64,000 nucleotides of DNA, taken from positions 124,001 through 188,000 of the forward strand of contig CAOLHI010000146.1 of NCBI GenBank assembly GCA_948474755.1, read 5' to 3'. Origin of the DNA: Ctenosaura bakeri (Eukaryota; Chordata; Lepidosauria; Squamata; Iguanidae). Shown here one piece after another: positions 12,801 to 27,800 of the stretch (its first letter is position 1; each line of letters starts with the position of its first letter). Below the pieces are notes generated by a model, which saw nothing but the letters and a program-made list of their open reading frames with translations, ran no database searches and was not told the DNA's origin. The position numbers and the translations under genes are program-made.

Positions 12801-15800
12801 AACTCCCATGCATAGAAGCAATTCCCCACTAACATCAAGTAGCACAGGCAGCTCTGGGAGAATAAGAATGTGTAAACAAAGCTATCTGATGCCAAAATTA
12901 GGCCCCACAGTGGACAAACCAATCATAAAGAGTACTTTCCATAATCTGTTATGAAATGTTTGCAAACAACTTTGAAAATGCTGGTGTAATTTTAAGTCTG
13001 TAGTTTAACATATACTGTTAAGGAATGTTCTGTTGCATTTGCAACATTATCTAGAAGATGCCAAATGTTTTTCTCAGACCATTTTCAGTTTACTTTTTCT
13101 CCAAACTTTTTTTTTAAAAAAAACCTTGTACACGCTGTTTTTGTTCATCATTAAAATTCTGATGGAAGAAATGAAGCTACGAGAATGTTCCCACTCAAGA
13201 GCAGTACCTTCAAGAACTCCAACTGCTAGAAACCGCCCATAAAACAACTCTACCATCGGGTTCTTTGGCTTCTCTCCATCCCTAAGGAAACAATGAATAT
13301 TTTAAGAACATAAGTCTAAAATATCTGATGTTAAAAAAGAAATAAAATGTTCTGCAATACATATCTTTTATTTTAAAAATCAGAGCTAACAACACTGTTT
13401 TATGTTTCATTCTATAATACTGGATAACTTATTCACTGAAACTTATTCACTGGTATAAATAAGGATCACATTAAATTCCTGAAAATAAAACACTGAGGAG
13501 ATGATGGGATGAAACCCTCCTCAACCAATGATGAGTTGCTATCTTGAAGAAAACCAGGATATACTACTGGATGTTTAAGATGTCTACTTACTGTTCCTCT
13601 TCAGCTTTTATTTGGAAGGCATCTTCTAACCAGTCTAATAATTTATGTGTGAACTCACTGACATCTTGCTGTTGAAAGACAGTAAACAAACATACATTCA
13701 CATCTATAACTGCAATTGAATCTTTGAACATTACAGCCTTAATATTTGTAGATTTTAGTTTTGCTATGGCTAACATATATTCAAAAAGGCAAGTCGTAAC
13801 TCCCTAGGAAAAATTACTGTGAGGTCTGCATGCATATAATGCAAACCAAGCAAAAGAGCACTATTAATTTCAGGGACAGCACAGGCTTAATATTTTAGTT
13901 CCAAGGAGACTTATACAGAAACTTACTGTTGGCTAAGACTATGATATATCAATACAATCTTCTAATCTGCTTCTCTCACAAATATTTGCATTGACAGAAC
14001 ATCACAGCAGTAGTAACACAACACAACCTTCGGCCTCACGCTGGCATTAGTAGCAAACAGAATGTCATGTCCAGCCAGGCCCAGTGGATTACTGCTCTCA
14101 TGACAAAAACCCCTTTCCAAAGCAGCTGAAAATTTAGCTGCATCTTAAGAAAACATCCTAACACAAGCCACTGATATTATGGACATAAACATCTATAGGG
14201 TTACAATACAATACAACAGACTGATACTTGACCAATAACACTATAGAGGCAGAAATAATAGTCCACTGCAATCCCCATTTGACTCCTCTATAAAGAGGGA
14301 GGAGTATGTGTATGCATTAACTTTCCACTGATCATGGATATAAAATGATCCTGATGAAAAAGTCAACCTTCTATAGCTCCACAGGTATTTCTCAGCCCTA
14401 ATGAGCTGTGAATTGTGACATGGTGTTCCAGGGCCCCTCCCCACTCTCATTCCAAGTTGCTATGTTTACTATTATAGCTTTACGGGTCAATTCTACCCCA
14501 CTGAAATTACTAAGAAAATGGAAATATCATGCACTATAGGATGTTAAGCATCAACATGCCTTCCCTATCCCCTATTTTTTAAGCTACTCTTCATGCCTAG
14601 AGATACTTTCAATTTCTTGTGAGACAGCAAAATACAGATTAAAATATACCCAAAACTTCAACTGTCCATTACCCAACAAAGAACACTTTTTCTTTACTAC
14701 CAAGAATATTAGCAAGTTCATAATGAACACTACTGATGTTGCCTTTGGGATTGTTTGACACTGACAATGCTTTGTGTTATATGAAAATACTGGTGAAAAA
14801 CGAGTATCATTCATTGGAACTAAAAGGTGCCACAGCAGCTCAAAAATTAGGCCAGACAGTGGTTGAGAAACAAATATATTTACAGGATTCTGAACCAAGA
14901 TTATTAAGCTGATAACTTACGCCATGTGCCTAGTTAAGTTATTAGCTAGGAGAAAAAAAAATTACACTGGCACAGAGAAAATAAAAACTTAGAAATTTCC
15001 AGTTTATATGTTTACTACAGTTATATACTGATGTGTTGTTCCTTAATAACTTGTGAATAGTGGCATTTTGGATTTTAAGAACAACTGACACTGGTTAGTA
15101 ATGTACAAAAGCAATGAGAATGATTATCCTTTCATTAGTGTACAACACAATGTGAATGAAGAGACAGCAATTTTAAACAAAAATAAAATAAAATAAATAA
15201 AAAACAAAAAACATACAAAATAAAAAAACACAATCTGAGTTCAGATCATCCCACATAAAATTAGGTCAGACGACTGAGGATGCACAACCCTAGGTCTATT
15301 ATAACAACTTAGCATCCTTGCTTGGTGGTTTCAACAGACCTCCTATAAATGAATGGTAGTCAATGAGGAGTGTGCTTTTATCCCAAAAACTGTGACATTG
15401 TCCTTTTAATGTCTTATGTTGTTTGGTAGTATCAATGGTGTAACATCTGAAAGTGCATTTCTTTCTAGAAGGCCAGGGTCTAGAGTCAATTAATTAGTCA
15501 ATTAAACCAGTCAGACTGTCCAAGATGGTGAAAGAGACAGGCATAATAACGGTAAAACCTGCTACAGCTGACAGCAAGAGGCAGCTGTTACCTCTTTATG
15601 TATGACAGAAAGAGCAAAAATTAACAACTTGAATCATGTAACCATTTTGTAATCATGTAACCATTTTGTCTGTTCAACTTAATCAAGTTGTACAATGTTC
15701 AAGTAATGTGTGACATGGTTGTAAGTTCTAGAAAATGTACTGTGACAGGCAACTGAAATGTTGCCATTAGTTGAGTGGTATATTTATGTATATGTTGACA

Positions 15801-18800
15801 GCACAATCATTTAAAAAATTTTGAGGGCAAATTAGATAAAACACAACATTTTGTATATGCCACCAAGATTTGCATTATTAGTTTTCATTGATCCTGATGC
15901 TCTCCTTCCAACTGAGTCATTTTGAGAAAAGTCCTCAATGATATTATGTTGTTTTTGCTTTGCTTTTTTAAAGAAGCAGTTCAAACAATACAAGGTTTTC
16001 TATAGTTTATTTCTGTGGCTTATTTATGTTTGGCCTCAAAGTTAGATTTATATGGTGCATTTTCCATCAATTGAGGGTTAAGAAAAACTATGACTCCCAC
16101 AGATTCCACCAGTTTTTTATTATGTTGACATGTTCATACAACAGCTATAGCAGTTTACTGTCTCCTTGGAAAAAGCGATAAAAGCATGAACAAGTAGATT
16201 TCTATCTGTGCACATGACCTACATCTGTTAGCGAAATTGTATTTGATAGTCCTGTGTTATGCCTATTAGCTAAAAACTCCAGAATATAAAAGAACAATAA
16301 GCTTACTCTTAATCATAGGCTATACAGTATTTCAGATTATAAACAAAAATGTGTTTATCATATGATGGTGGTATAAACAGGTGAAAAGACCATATCCTTA
16401 TTACAGAAGTGCATAGGATTTGATTACATTAGGCAAATGCAGTCCGTGCAATATTTTAATAGGCTAATAAGGTTTATATTGTAATTTCTTGCTTTCATTA
16501 TTTATTCAACTGTATTTCTGACTCATATTTTTACTCAAAGTAAGATGGAGTACATTACCTGCTGGGAATCATTTGATTTGAATGCATCTTTAAGTATTTC
16601 AACAGCCCTCGATGGATCAACGTATTTTCTTTTTGAGCCAGCAAGAAGTGCAAATAGGTATCTTAGTTCACGCATAAAAGGCAAATTTCTATGTTCCTGT
16701 ATTTGGAGTAAGTTTAAATAATACATTATTTTACTTTGTCAATTTTACTTTCTATTGCTACTCAATTATTGAATGAATTCTGCGCAGTGAAGCCACCGAG
16801 CATATTGTTCCACACCACTCTATCATAAAGCACCATATATATTCTCTACAAGAGTGGACAATTGATAGGATCCCAAAACCTAATAAAGATGCACTATCCA
16901 GGGTCAGGAAATATTTCTTAATTCTCTAAGCTAGTGCTACTTCTGTTCCTTACAAAGGACATCAATGGCCTGGATAAGCCTCTGAACCAGCATAGCACCA
17001 ACTGCTAAATCCTAAGATGTACTCCTCTAAAGGAAAAAAAAAAAAACCTCTTCCCTTTAAAAGTCTTAAGACTACTGTACAGTAATATGTTATACATCTT
17101 TTACTCTTGGAAAAGTCACTTACAACTTCTACAGTTATCATACAGCAGTAACCATTACCAACAGAAATTAAGTGAACTCTGCAGAGTAATTCTATTGCTT
17201 AGTACAGCTGCTGTGATACAGAGGCTTATGCTGAAAGTACCACCCATGGTATCCTCCATAGAATGACAGAAAAAAGCCCAACACTTTTATCCCATATGCT
17301 TTTGAATGCAATAGGAAATCCCCTTACTAGACTTTCTAGTCAGCACTGATTGCTACTGTTATCAAGAACTCAACAGCTAGAGCAGAGCCCTTTAGGGTAC
17401 ATGTTGCCTACATCAGAATTAGGTAGAATAGCACTAACTCCAAAAGGGTTATGGGAGAAGAGACATCAGGTTAGTAAACTTGATCTTGTTTCATAAATCT
17501 GACATGTTCCATGAAAATCCCCATATTTAACATACCTGGATTTTTTCACACTTATGGCAAAACTAAGAGTTATTAAAAATTAGAAGAAGCATTATGTTGC
17601 CCTGTAGGCAATATAAATTTTTAGTGTTACCTTTTGGTTTCGGGGCAGATCTTGAGCACTTGCAGGTGGACTATAATTCAAGACTAGCCTTCGGAATTCT
17701 AGCAGATTAAATAATGACTGAAAAAAGAAAATGGGAATTTTATGTTATCTTTCCAAAAAGTTAAAAATTGCAATTAATAATGTATGCTTTATGAAACACT
17801 GGGGAAATGCAACAGAAGTATAAAAGTGATTCCTGAGCTGTAGCAAGTACAGAGTGCCTTTTATGCTTCTATTTTACTTTGGAAAAGATCTTATATTCTG
17901 AGCTGTACAATGAAGTGACAAGCTGTAAATAACACACGACTCATAGGTATGTTTAATCAAAAGACAGTGTCACAGGGAAAAGCAGAAGAACTCAAATTAT
18001 CAATTTTACACTTAAATATTATTTAAAATAGGTAATGAGAAATCAAATGATCATTTGAACAAATATAAAAATAAACAAATGTAATTAAGAATCTTAGGAT
18101 TGTATGTATGTACTACTGCAGTTTGTACCATCACCAGAATCCTCCTTACACAAGTGTCAAATCCAGTTCCTTGAATCTGTGTGAGCCACTGCAGAAATCT
18201 TTTCATGACTCCTTAGCAATTCCATTATGTTAACTGTTCTGCTAGAGGAATCCATAAGAACAGAACACCACAACCACCATTTGTACTATTCTCACTAACA
18301 TTACACAGGATATAACCCTTCATGTGCTGCAGTTTTCACAGGAGATAATTAAGAAGAACCAATGTCCAAATAACATTTTAAACCGGAAAACAAAAACTGA
18401 TCTTAAACTGGAAAACAGAGAATGATCTGAAGTACGGCCATTGTTATCTGTGAGACAGGGATATGGGTAATAAAGAGACCAATATGACTAAAATTAATTT
18501 TAAATAATCTACTGTGCTTCAAGTACAGATGGCACAGAGTCAAGTTGGCAGTTGCAGTTGATCTAGAATGCTGCCATCAGAGTCATGTGTATCCCTGACC
18601 ACAGACATGCTACATTCACCCAGAAAGTACTGTACCTACTGTCTATTGCTACTAAGCAACATCCAAGGTCTTGATATTAACAATTCAGACTCAGGAATCT
18701 TACAAAACTGTTCTCCTTGTACAGATCTATTAGAATTCCCCACAGAGATGCATTAGAATCTTAAAGCTCTTTAGAGTGGGCACGATTGTGCCACTCCTTA

Positions 18801-21800
18801 TGGAATATGATCAGATGGCAATACAAAAAGTCTATCTCAATGGTGATACCTACTCTCAACTTAGAGACATCAAAAGTAACGTATTTCCAACAATTATTTA
18901 AGATAATTCTCTTTCTGCAGGAATCTCCTGACCATTAATGTTGATTCTGTAAATCCTGTACTGTATGAGACAGATACACATTATCATTTCTGATTTAGTT
19001 ATAATGTAGGCTTTAAAGCTATGAACTCCTCCCTAAACTGCAAACCTCAGGATTTCATAGGATGCTGAAAGTGGAATAGCAGCACTATAACAGTCTAGTA
19101 TGGAAATGGCCTTATTGCACAACTCTGCTTGTTCCAGATTGTCAAATCAAGCAAACTCAGACCTGCATTAAAGGTTTCCCTAACAGCCATCACGATCCAC
19201 TCATCTCTCCAAGTTTCTTCTCTCTAATCCATAACACCAGTCTGAATTTGCCTCCTCTGACAATCTCGGAGAGGCGTAATCATGCCAGACAAAGAGGAGC
19301 AGCTAGAAACTCATGACTAATCAAATTCATGAAAATTAAACCTGTGAATGTGGAGGATGGACTCTATATACAATATTTCACATGAAAATTTACTCCTTTC
19401 CTTTAAAAACTCCTGTTTCTTCAGTAACACATGCCCTAAAGAAGTAGTCTTGCAAGAGGAAGATGGTAACAAACTCTATTTGAGCAATGTTTCATGACTG
19501 TGATCATACAGAGCACAACCCCATGTAACTCCCACGTGGCTCAGATGTAAATGGCATGCAGATTGACAATGTATGTTTTCAGGTGCCTCTGTGGAACATA
19601 CCACATGAGACATGCTGAACCTGATGACCACTATGAACAGAACGCTGAACAAATGAACAGAACGCTGATCAATTTTCATTACTATACATCAGTTGAAAGT
19701 CATTTGAAAGCTAGATAAATTCTCTGGTAACACACTACACACAAAACACAGCAGGTATAACTTATCCTGTACCAAATGGTATTCAACAGATGAAAATTAA
19801 GAAGAATCTATTTAATACTGTTTTTATTCTCTCATCCCTTAACATCTTTATACAAGTTTCCCAGCTTACCAGAGAATTAATTACAAATTGTTTGATTTGC
19901 CTGATTTAGATATTGCTGTATCCTGCCAACCAGGTCTATTGTGACATGAGGTGCCATGGCAACAATCCATACATTAAAAACTTGTGGAACAGTAGCTTCC
20001 TAGCAACCCAGTAGTTCTAGCACAATGAGTTGAAAAAAAAAAGGATAATTATTTTGGTATTTTGGGAGCAGAAAAGTTAGACAAGTTAAGATACACAACC
20101 TAGCTTTGTATGCTAACCCAGAGTAAGCCCTACTAAATTCATTGACACTCTCAAGTTATTCTGTGAAGGGTTTACAACCTTTGAGACATATGACTTAACT
20201 AGTCCTGTGGCATCAGCAACCACGTCAAATATTACCAAAATTTGTAACTGTGCTTTCCCACCTCCTGATGTAACCCTGACAGATATTTGAGACCTACATG
20301 GTTTCTGAATCTCAAGATGGGAAAACCTACAAACTGCATTTCACAGACTACAGATGAGACAGAAAAACTATGCATGAATAATACTGCTGGCCATGACTGT
20401 TTTGCCTAGTCTGTTGTTTTTTTTTTTAAAAAAAGTGGACACTTTTAAAACTTTGAGGAATCATTATAGCATTTTAAAAGCATTTCCCATTCTACTGTTA
20501 AGCTCTCCCCCATATGATACTTGCCATCAGTAATTAACTGGATGAGGGTGAACAAATTTAAACTCAACTCAGACAAGACAGAAGTGTTCCTGGCCAGTTA
20601 AAAGACAGATTGGAACAGGATCAGCTTGTGTTAGATGAGGTTACATTCCTCCTGAAGACGCAGGTTCACAGTTTTGGTATATTCTTGGACTCCCTGGGGA
20701 TCCAGATTTCTACAGTGACCAGGAGAGCTTTTGTACATTGTATTTTCCTTGATTTTCTGGATCTGGCCATTAGATGCACCCTATTTGGAATACTGTAACA
20801 CAATCTACATGGGGATGCCTCTGAAGAGCATTTGGAAATTTCAGCTAGTTCAAAGAGCTGCAGCCAGAACTGGGGTAGGTTACAGGGCCCATGCTACTCA
20901 CCTGTTAAAACACCTCCACTATCTTCTAGTTTGTTTTGGGCACGGTTCCAAGTGCTGCTTATGATCTGTAAAACCATATGTGGCTCAGGTCTAGGTAACT
21001 GTCAGAATGTATCTCCCTATATGAGCCTACCTGGGCCTTGGGATCATCAGGAGAGGGTCATCTCTCAGTTCCACCACCTTTACAAACATGGTTAGTGGGG
21101 ATGCAAGAGAGAGAGGGGTCTTCTCAGTGCCTGCCTCTAGACTCTGGAATTCCTTCTCAGAGAGGCCCAAAAGGGTCCCTTCTCTGCTGTCCTTCATTTG
21201 GCAGGCAAAACCCTTTCTATTCTGACAGACTTTTAATGCAGAAAGATTTTTAAATAATGGGCTAGGGAGTGCTATATGGTTTTAAACTCAACTGATTTAA
21301 TAGATTTTTACTCTTTTTAATTGCATTTTATTCTTTTAGCTACAGATTTGAAGTGTTTTGATACTCTGACTAGTTTAATTCTATTTTAATTTTCAATTTT
21401 TGTATGTTTTTAACTAAGTTGCCGTTTTAAAAACTGCAAACTGCCTTTAGTCCCAATTTTGCAAGAAAGGTAGGATATAAATAAACAATAAGAATAACTT
21501 ATTTTTCTCCTCCCTCCTTAGAGACTTTAGTTATATATTTTTAATTGAGTAGTTAAGTGGAAGTTACATTATTAACTGAAGATACATTATGAACTGAAAC
21601 TGAAATTGTTTTCCTATTTGGTTTTGTTATTGTAGGAACAGACACTATCCTAAATGATTGAGATACTTCAGTCTTATGTCGTTAGTGAATAATCTGGTTC
21701 AACCTCAAATCTGAATTCTATCTGACAGGACAATAACTTGTCTGGAAATGTAAATCTATTCTTAACAAAGAGGCTAAGACAAGAAAATGAAAGTAAAACC

Positions 21801-24800
21801 AGTATGTCAAATGAAGTGCGGTGATCAGATTGCTCACAGGAAACTCATCTTTCCCTGTCATGATTTGAGAAACCCATAGTCTTGCATGACAGATCTGTAA
21901 ATTCCAACCAGCGGTTTGGGTTCAAATGTTTTAGCTCTCAAAATATTTTCATCCTGTGTTTTCCCAAGGAATTCACTTATAACCAACGGGAGCCATGGTC
22001 TACCTCAAGATGGAGAAAATATGGACAACAAACTAGATCACTCCAGGCCATCCCCCTAAGTTCTAAAAATTTTTTTAGAAAAATTGTTGGCCCCAAAACA
22101 GCCAGTAGCATCTTCTAAAGTCCCTCTGAAGCATTATCAGTCCATTTCTTGTGTCTTAGCCCAGCGTGGGCCTCTTAAAACTAAGAGGTGACTTCCAGTT
22201 GTTTTTTTTGGGGGGGGGATTCCCATAGGCCTAAAACAGGCCCAGGGGGCAAAAATGGTTCACATATGAACATCTGTAGGCTTCAAGGGCTGGTATCAGC
22301 TGTTTCTGATGCCACTGTTTTTAAAGGTGGAAGAGAGAGGCTCACCGCTAGGCTAACTTATTCACATGACAAAATTTCTCAAGGCAAGAAAGGACGGGCG
22401 AAAAAGTACATGATCCTGCATCCTTAATTCCAAAAAAATTATTTAGTTTCTTGATGTCCAAATTGAGCCACTGGAAAAAAGATGAAGCCTTTGAAGCCTT
22501 TGTAACTCAGAGTTCTCATCACAGCAGGATCAACTAATAATAGCTCAAGGAAAAACACACTCTCATCTATGTATATTCCCCAGTGACTTACATCTGGAAT
22601 GGTTGAAACAGCTTACTAAAAGTCTAGGCACTTCTTAAGAGAAAGGAGTAAAGGGTTAACAAAAAAGTAAAAGCATCAACAAACAGATTCATGCCAGATG
22701 TTATGACCTGTCAACAGAAGTATAAGTTACTACTGTTGGTTGACAGCAAAAAACACCACAGTACAATAAATCATAGCAGATCACTTTGAATCTCAATATT
22801 TTATTATAACTTATAAAAAGGAACCATTTTGGATCTTCATTTTCAGCATTGGACATTATTAGGTTCATTACTAAAATGGGGATATGAAAAGCTAAGTTTC
22901 AAACTAGATTTCAGCCATGAAACCAGCATGTCAGGAAGTCACAAGGAAATACATTTTCAAAACAGAATGTTTCACCACAAAGGATTTTGGTTCCCACATG
23001 GTGAACAGAGTGTTGAAAGGAACTTTGCTTTTCTGGCACATGAGAGCCTACTAACTGAACAAAAATAAGCTTTTGGATCATGTTACAAGTGATGAAAAAC
23101 AAAAGAAATGATTCACAAAAGCAGATATCAATAAAATTAAATTCCATTAAGACACATTTCTCTTTGGAAACTTGTAACACTACTGTTAGATTTGTTTTCG
23201 TTTTATCTTAGTACTATTCCACACAGCACGTCACTGATTAATGAAGGCAACATTACACGTTGCTGACCTCTATTAAAATGTGTCAGGTTTCAAAAGACCC
23301 CTGAGGAAAGCATGAAATATTGTCACACAGTTGATGCAACCTAAGGAGCCTATCAATCCTGTGGTTAAATAAATACTGTAGTAGGTAATGTCCAAATTTA
23401 TCCCACATGAAGTAAACTGGATAGTTAGCTGAAATGTCATCCCCTCTGGTTATTAAACAAAACAAACAGGCATAAGAATCTGTACTTCTGCCTCACAAAC
23501 TGTCTATATTGTACTAAACTTTAAAACAAATTGCTAGCAGATTTACAGATAATTTCTGCTTCAGATTTTCATCATATATGTGATGAACAGTAACTCTCAA
23601 AATACCTCTACAATTTTGTATTGTGGCTATTAACTAATATGAGAATGTGGGACCGAAAAGTATTTTTGAGCCTCTAGACAAGATTCAGTTTTTACCTCTT
23701 AGAAACACACACAATAATACTATAAATTATCTGGGGGTGGGGTTGAAAAATTAATTGGCATGAGGCACGATTTCTAGGGTTGGGCTTCTCACGTGAGAAA
23801 AAGTACCTAGCTCAGCTATAGCCTCGCACATAAAAGTGCACTCTGCAGTGGTATGACAAAAGCGTTGGAAGAACTGCAGCCCAAAGTGGATAGGTCATAG
23901 CCCTTCCCATTTTTAAGCTGCAATATCGCAGTATGCAATAACTACAGCAAAAAGTGCATTAACGTATAATAGCTCAAATTTTTTAAATGTACAGCTGACC
24001 TTCCTCTCACACATCCTCTACATGTATGAATGTGAGGTTGTGTAAAGTACAGCGTCCCATTATGGTCAATGGATGTGACAGGAACATACCCGCACAGCCG
24101 CAGGTTGTATCTATTGAATATAATGGGACATAATGCTTTGTGTTTATTGTTTTACATGGATGTTCCTGGAATGGAACCCCCATATATACGGTGGGTGCAC
24201 TGTATATGCTACTTTATATTACTTTAACAGAAGTTCTCAAACATAGGTTATAGAAATAATAAAACGCATTAACATAAAAAAACTACTTAAAAATTACAAT
24301 GCAAAGGTAAGTAGTACTGTTTAAAACTGTTTCAACTTCCAACAACATACAGGTCAAAAGTCTTGCAAAAAGGGGGATGTGACCTTTCTAAAAGACTCCT
24401 GGACAGTTCTGTGGACCACAAGTAAAGCCTGGAAGAGCCACATTTCTAATGATGACAACAGCAGGAACACTTAAGATGTCAAAGGTTTTATTTTTAAAGT
24501 CAAAGTGAGTTTAGGGAAATTATTTCCACTTTTAGCAGGGTGCCACTGACCATGCAAGCAATCTGTGATACACTTCAATTAAAGCAAAGAGATATAGCTT
24601 GAATGTAGAGAGTCAGCACAGTGTAGTGGTTTCAGTGTTAGACTAAGACCCTGGAGACAGAATTCAATTCCCTGCTCAGACATGGAAACTCACTGGGTGA
24701 CCTTGGGTGCATCATACACTTGCAGCCCCAGAAAGACCTTGTGATAGCTTTGCCTTAGGGCTGCCGTAAGTAAGAAACAACTTGAAGGCACACAACAACT

Positions 24801-27800
24801 TGAATATTTGAATATTTGCTTTTGATGTGATGAACATATAATGCCTATTTTTACAAGAGTAAGAGTGGCTGAACACAAAATAATTTGTTAATCCATTCAT
24901 TATTAAAACATGGTTCTGTTTTTAACAGTCAAGATTTTACTGGCATGAATCTTAAAAATACACAGATGGGGCAGGTATGTCATCCAGAGGAATCCTGAAT
25001 ATTAGGGCATAAGGAGGACAGCCCCTGCAAGCAGCAGCAGACAACAAATAAAATCACGTATTGAATAAATGGAAAACATCTTGTGGGCTTACTGGGCTCC
25101 CATTTTTGGTTTTTTTGGCAGTAAAAACTCTATCAGGAATGTGAACATACATGTGACAGGCGACATCAGGAAGCAAAACAGTATCTCAACTGCCATAACA
25201 GCAATAAATTGGCTTCTACTTTATGGAATGGAGTGGAAAAAGGGAGCAGTCCACGGCCAATTACAGCCTGCCTCCCTCTTCCCCACCCCTGCTTAGAACA
25301 AAATATTCTTGTTTGGTTTTCAAGCTGGGTGTTATGTTCCTAAGAACAGATACAGCAGCAGCTGAGATATTATTTTGGCAGTCTGAGCTTGCTGGGCATG
25401 GTCATTCCCAAGTAAACCATTTGCAAGTAGACATATATGCTAGATTTTGTGCTGCTTTGCTTCTCAGTCTTATGTCTGAGTACCAGGATAGTTGTGGTTG
25501 GGATGCTTGAGTATACAAATGTGTTTAAGATACTATACAATTGTTGGTAAGGCAGAAGAGTGTGGGCTCAAGAGATGTACTTGGTGGTGGTGTTGTGTAG
25601 CTTCAGAGACACCACACAATCCCTTGCTTTGCAGACTACTGGTTAATTCTCATCTGCCTTCCTTCATTTCCATTTAATACCTGACATGCTCCTGCTTATG
25701 CAGAGGACAAACACAAGAGCAAAGAAAAGCTTTTAATGTCATATTGGCATCAGAGCAAAACTCTCTATATGTTTGTGATAATGACTCTGTTACGTTTTTG
25801 TTAACAAGGTATATTGTGTTTTGATTTATATTCTTTTTTCTCATGGACAGTGTCATGGATAGTGCAGTGCAGACAGTGTAGTTTCTGTTCAGTGTTCCAG
25901 TGAGCTTTGCCTCTGTGACTCTACTCTTCTATTGAATCAGCCTCAACAGGGAGTAACTGTTTGTTGAGTGTAATAAATGTTTCAAGTATTCTGATTTTTC
26001 ACCTTAATTTTAATGGAGCAATATATTTGTGTGTTTCAAACTTTTTTTAACTCATTATTTCCTGCATATAGCTAATTTGTAGAAACTATGGTCCAAAAAT
26101 TTTAAAAAACTATAATGTATGGACACATTACCTGTATAACTGCACTGAACCAGCACGTGTTGCCAACATTTTTTAATCCCACTGGGCAGTTATCTTGACG
26201 TTTTCTATCATATGGGTTTGGAGAATCGCTCCATACTTCTGGATGTGTCCTTTTCAGACTTGCCTTGTTTTCTGCTATGCTGGCTTCTAAAACTCTTAGA
26301 AAGCAAACAAAATAATGAGTGAAGAGAAAGAACATAAAAGCTTACATTGTAACAGGAAACACAACTCTAAAAAACAGGTCATGTGAAGACAGATTTTCCA
26401 CACAACAACAGAGTAATTTAGAGTTTCGTTTTCAGCACTTCTAATGGCTGCCATGAGTTAAAACCTATCCGGAAAGGATGGGCACGATCGAAGTCCTTGA
26501 AGCTTTGTTTTGGATAGGAGTAAGTTCTCCTATCAAAAATGGGGCTCCCCGATCTACTGGGAGCCCTGAAGATCTTCATAGCAGTTGATTGGGGAACCAC
26601 AAGGAAGCTATATGTATTCCCAAGTATCTGCATAAAAAATTTAAGACTCATTTTTTAAAAACAGAAAATTACAAGGGGCTTAGTTGACAGGATCTGTAAT
26701 AAGCAAATTCCATTTTTATCTCAGTTTATTTTCAACAGCTCATTTTACTGTACAATAATGTCAAAAAGCTGTCAGTTTTCTGGAGGGAATTTTAAAGACT
26801 TTATTTGCAACAACCCAGATAACTATACCACTATCCAGTAGCAATTCTGACACAGGTGTGCAGACAAAGCAAAAGCAGCAAGTTCACACATGATTGCTGA
26901 CACAATTTGCAGTGCTGCAAGTCCATGTCACATCTTTTTTTTTAAACCAGAGATAGCATGTGGGCCATAATTTCTTAACATCACATGGGTAGCAGTTTCT
27001 GAGCTTTTAGAGTTCTTCTAAAGCAGTGGTTCTCAACCTGGGGGTTAGGACCCCTTTGGGGGTCATACGACCATTTCACAGAGGTCGCCGCTCCTCAATC
27101 CTGCCCCCCTCTTAAAAGAAGGTGGCCTCACAGCCAATGGGAGCAGTGCTTCTGAGACCCCTGCGCTGGGGTTCAAACTGCAAACCCCAGGATTCCATAG
27201 GATGATGAAAGTGGAATAATAGTGCTATAACAGTCTAGTGCAGAAATAGCCAGGATGACTTTCTCATCTCGCTTTTGTTGTGCGTGAACCCTTGGCGCTT
27301 GCCACATGCACGTGTTGTGTTCTTCACCCTGACTGTTTTGCATTCCTCGCTTTTTGTATGTTCAGTGTCCGCACTCCCTTTAAGGGAGGGAGTGAAACAA
27401 AACACATCTGCTTATGCTGCCGCCATCTTTCCTCTCTCCCTGTCCTTTCCTCCCTGCGCCTCGTGTAAAATGTGGGCTGTTTCGGCATTGCCTTTGGGAG
27501 TAACTGGCTTTTTGAACTGTGGAAACCCAACATTCAGAACTAGAATTACTGCCTTAATTCTGGTATTGATGGACGCTTTCTGTGCTTAAAAAAAGGGGGG
27601 AGGGTTACCAGTTTTTAGGCATTAGAAGTCCATCCAGAGCAGTGATTTAGGGAAGTGTTTCCAATCTATTTGATGTTGGAAATAACTAACTAACTAACAA
27701 ACAAACAAACAAACAAATAAATAAAAAATAACGAAAATGATTTTATGGTTGGGGGTCACCACAACATGAGGAACTGTATTAAGGAAAGTTGAGAACCACT

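Larger units (their letters stand above)
6512..13207 (-). other. USP25: USP25 intron 9
   Basis: 6.7-kb intron carrying a 5S-derived SINE, a tRNA-type SINE, a possible solo LTR and an old 5'-truncated L1 (each listed). The remainder is AT-rich without recognised features. Confidence 0.85.
17718..26131 (-). other. USP25: USP25 intron 5
   Basis: 8.4 kb. Holds CR1/L2-type LINE 3' remains, a palindromic MITE half and a tRNA-type SINE (listed). The parts 21.5-24.6 kb and 24.8-26.1 kb show no element I can name; an AATAAA with T-rich context near 25970 could be another decayed retroelement end. Confidence 0.85.

Noticed and set aside
24000..24200. Possible decayed repeat with GTCCCATTATGGTCAATGG
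   Set aside because: Looks interspersed-repeat-like, but I could not match it to a second copy in the window or to a named family.
24606..24799. tRNA gene
   Set aside because: The A and B boxes are those of a SINE head; the sequence does not fold into a full cloverleaf and has the SINE body and ACA tail. The same holds for 51938-52128.
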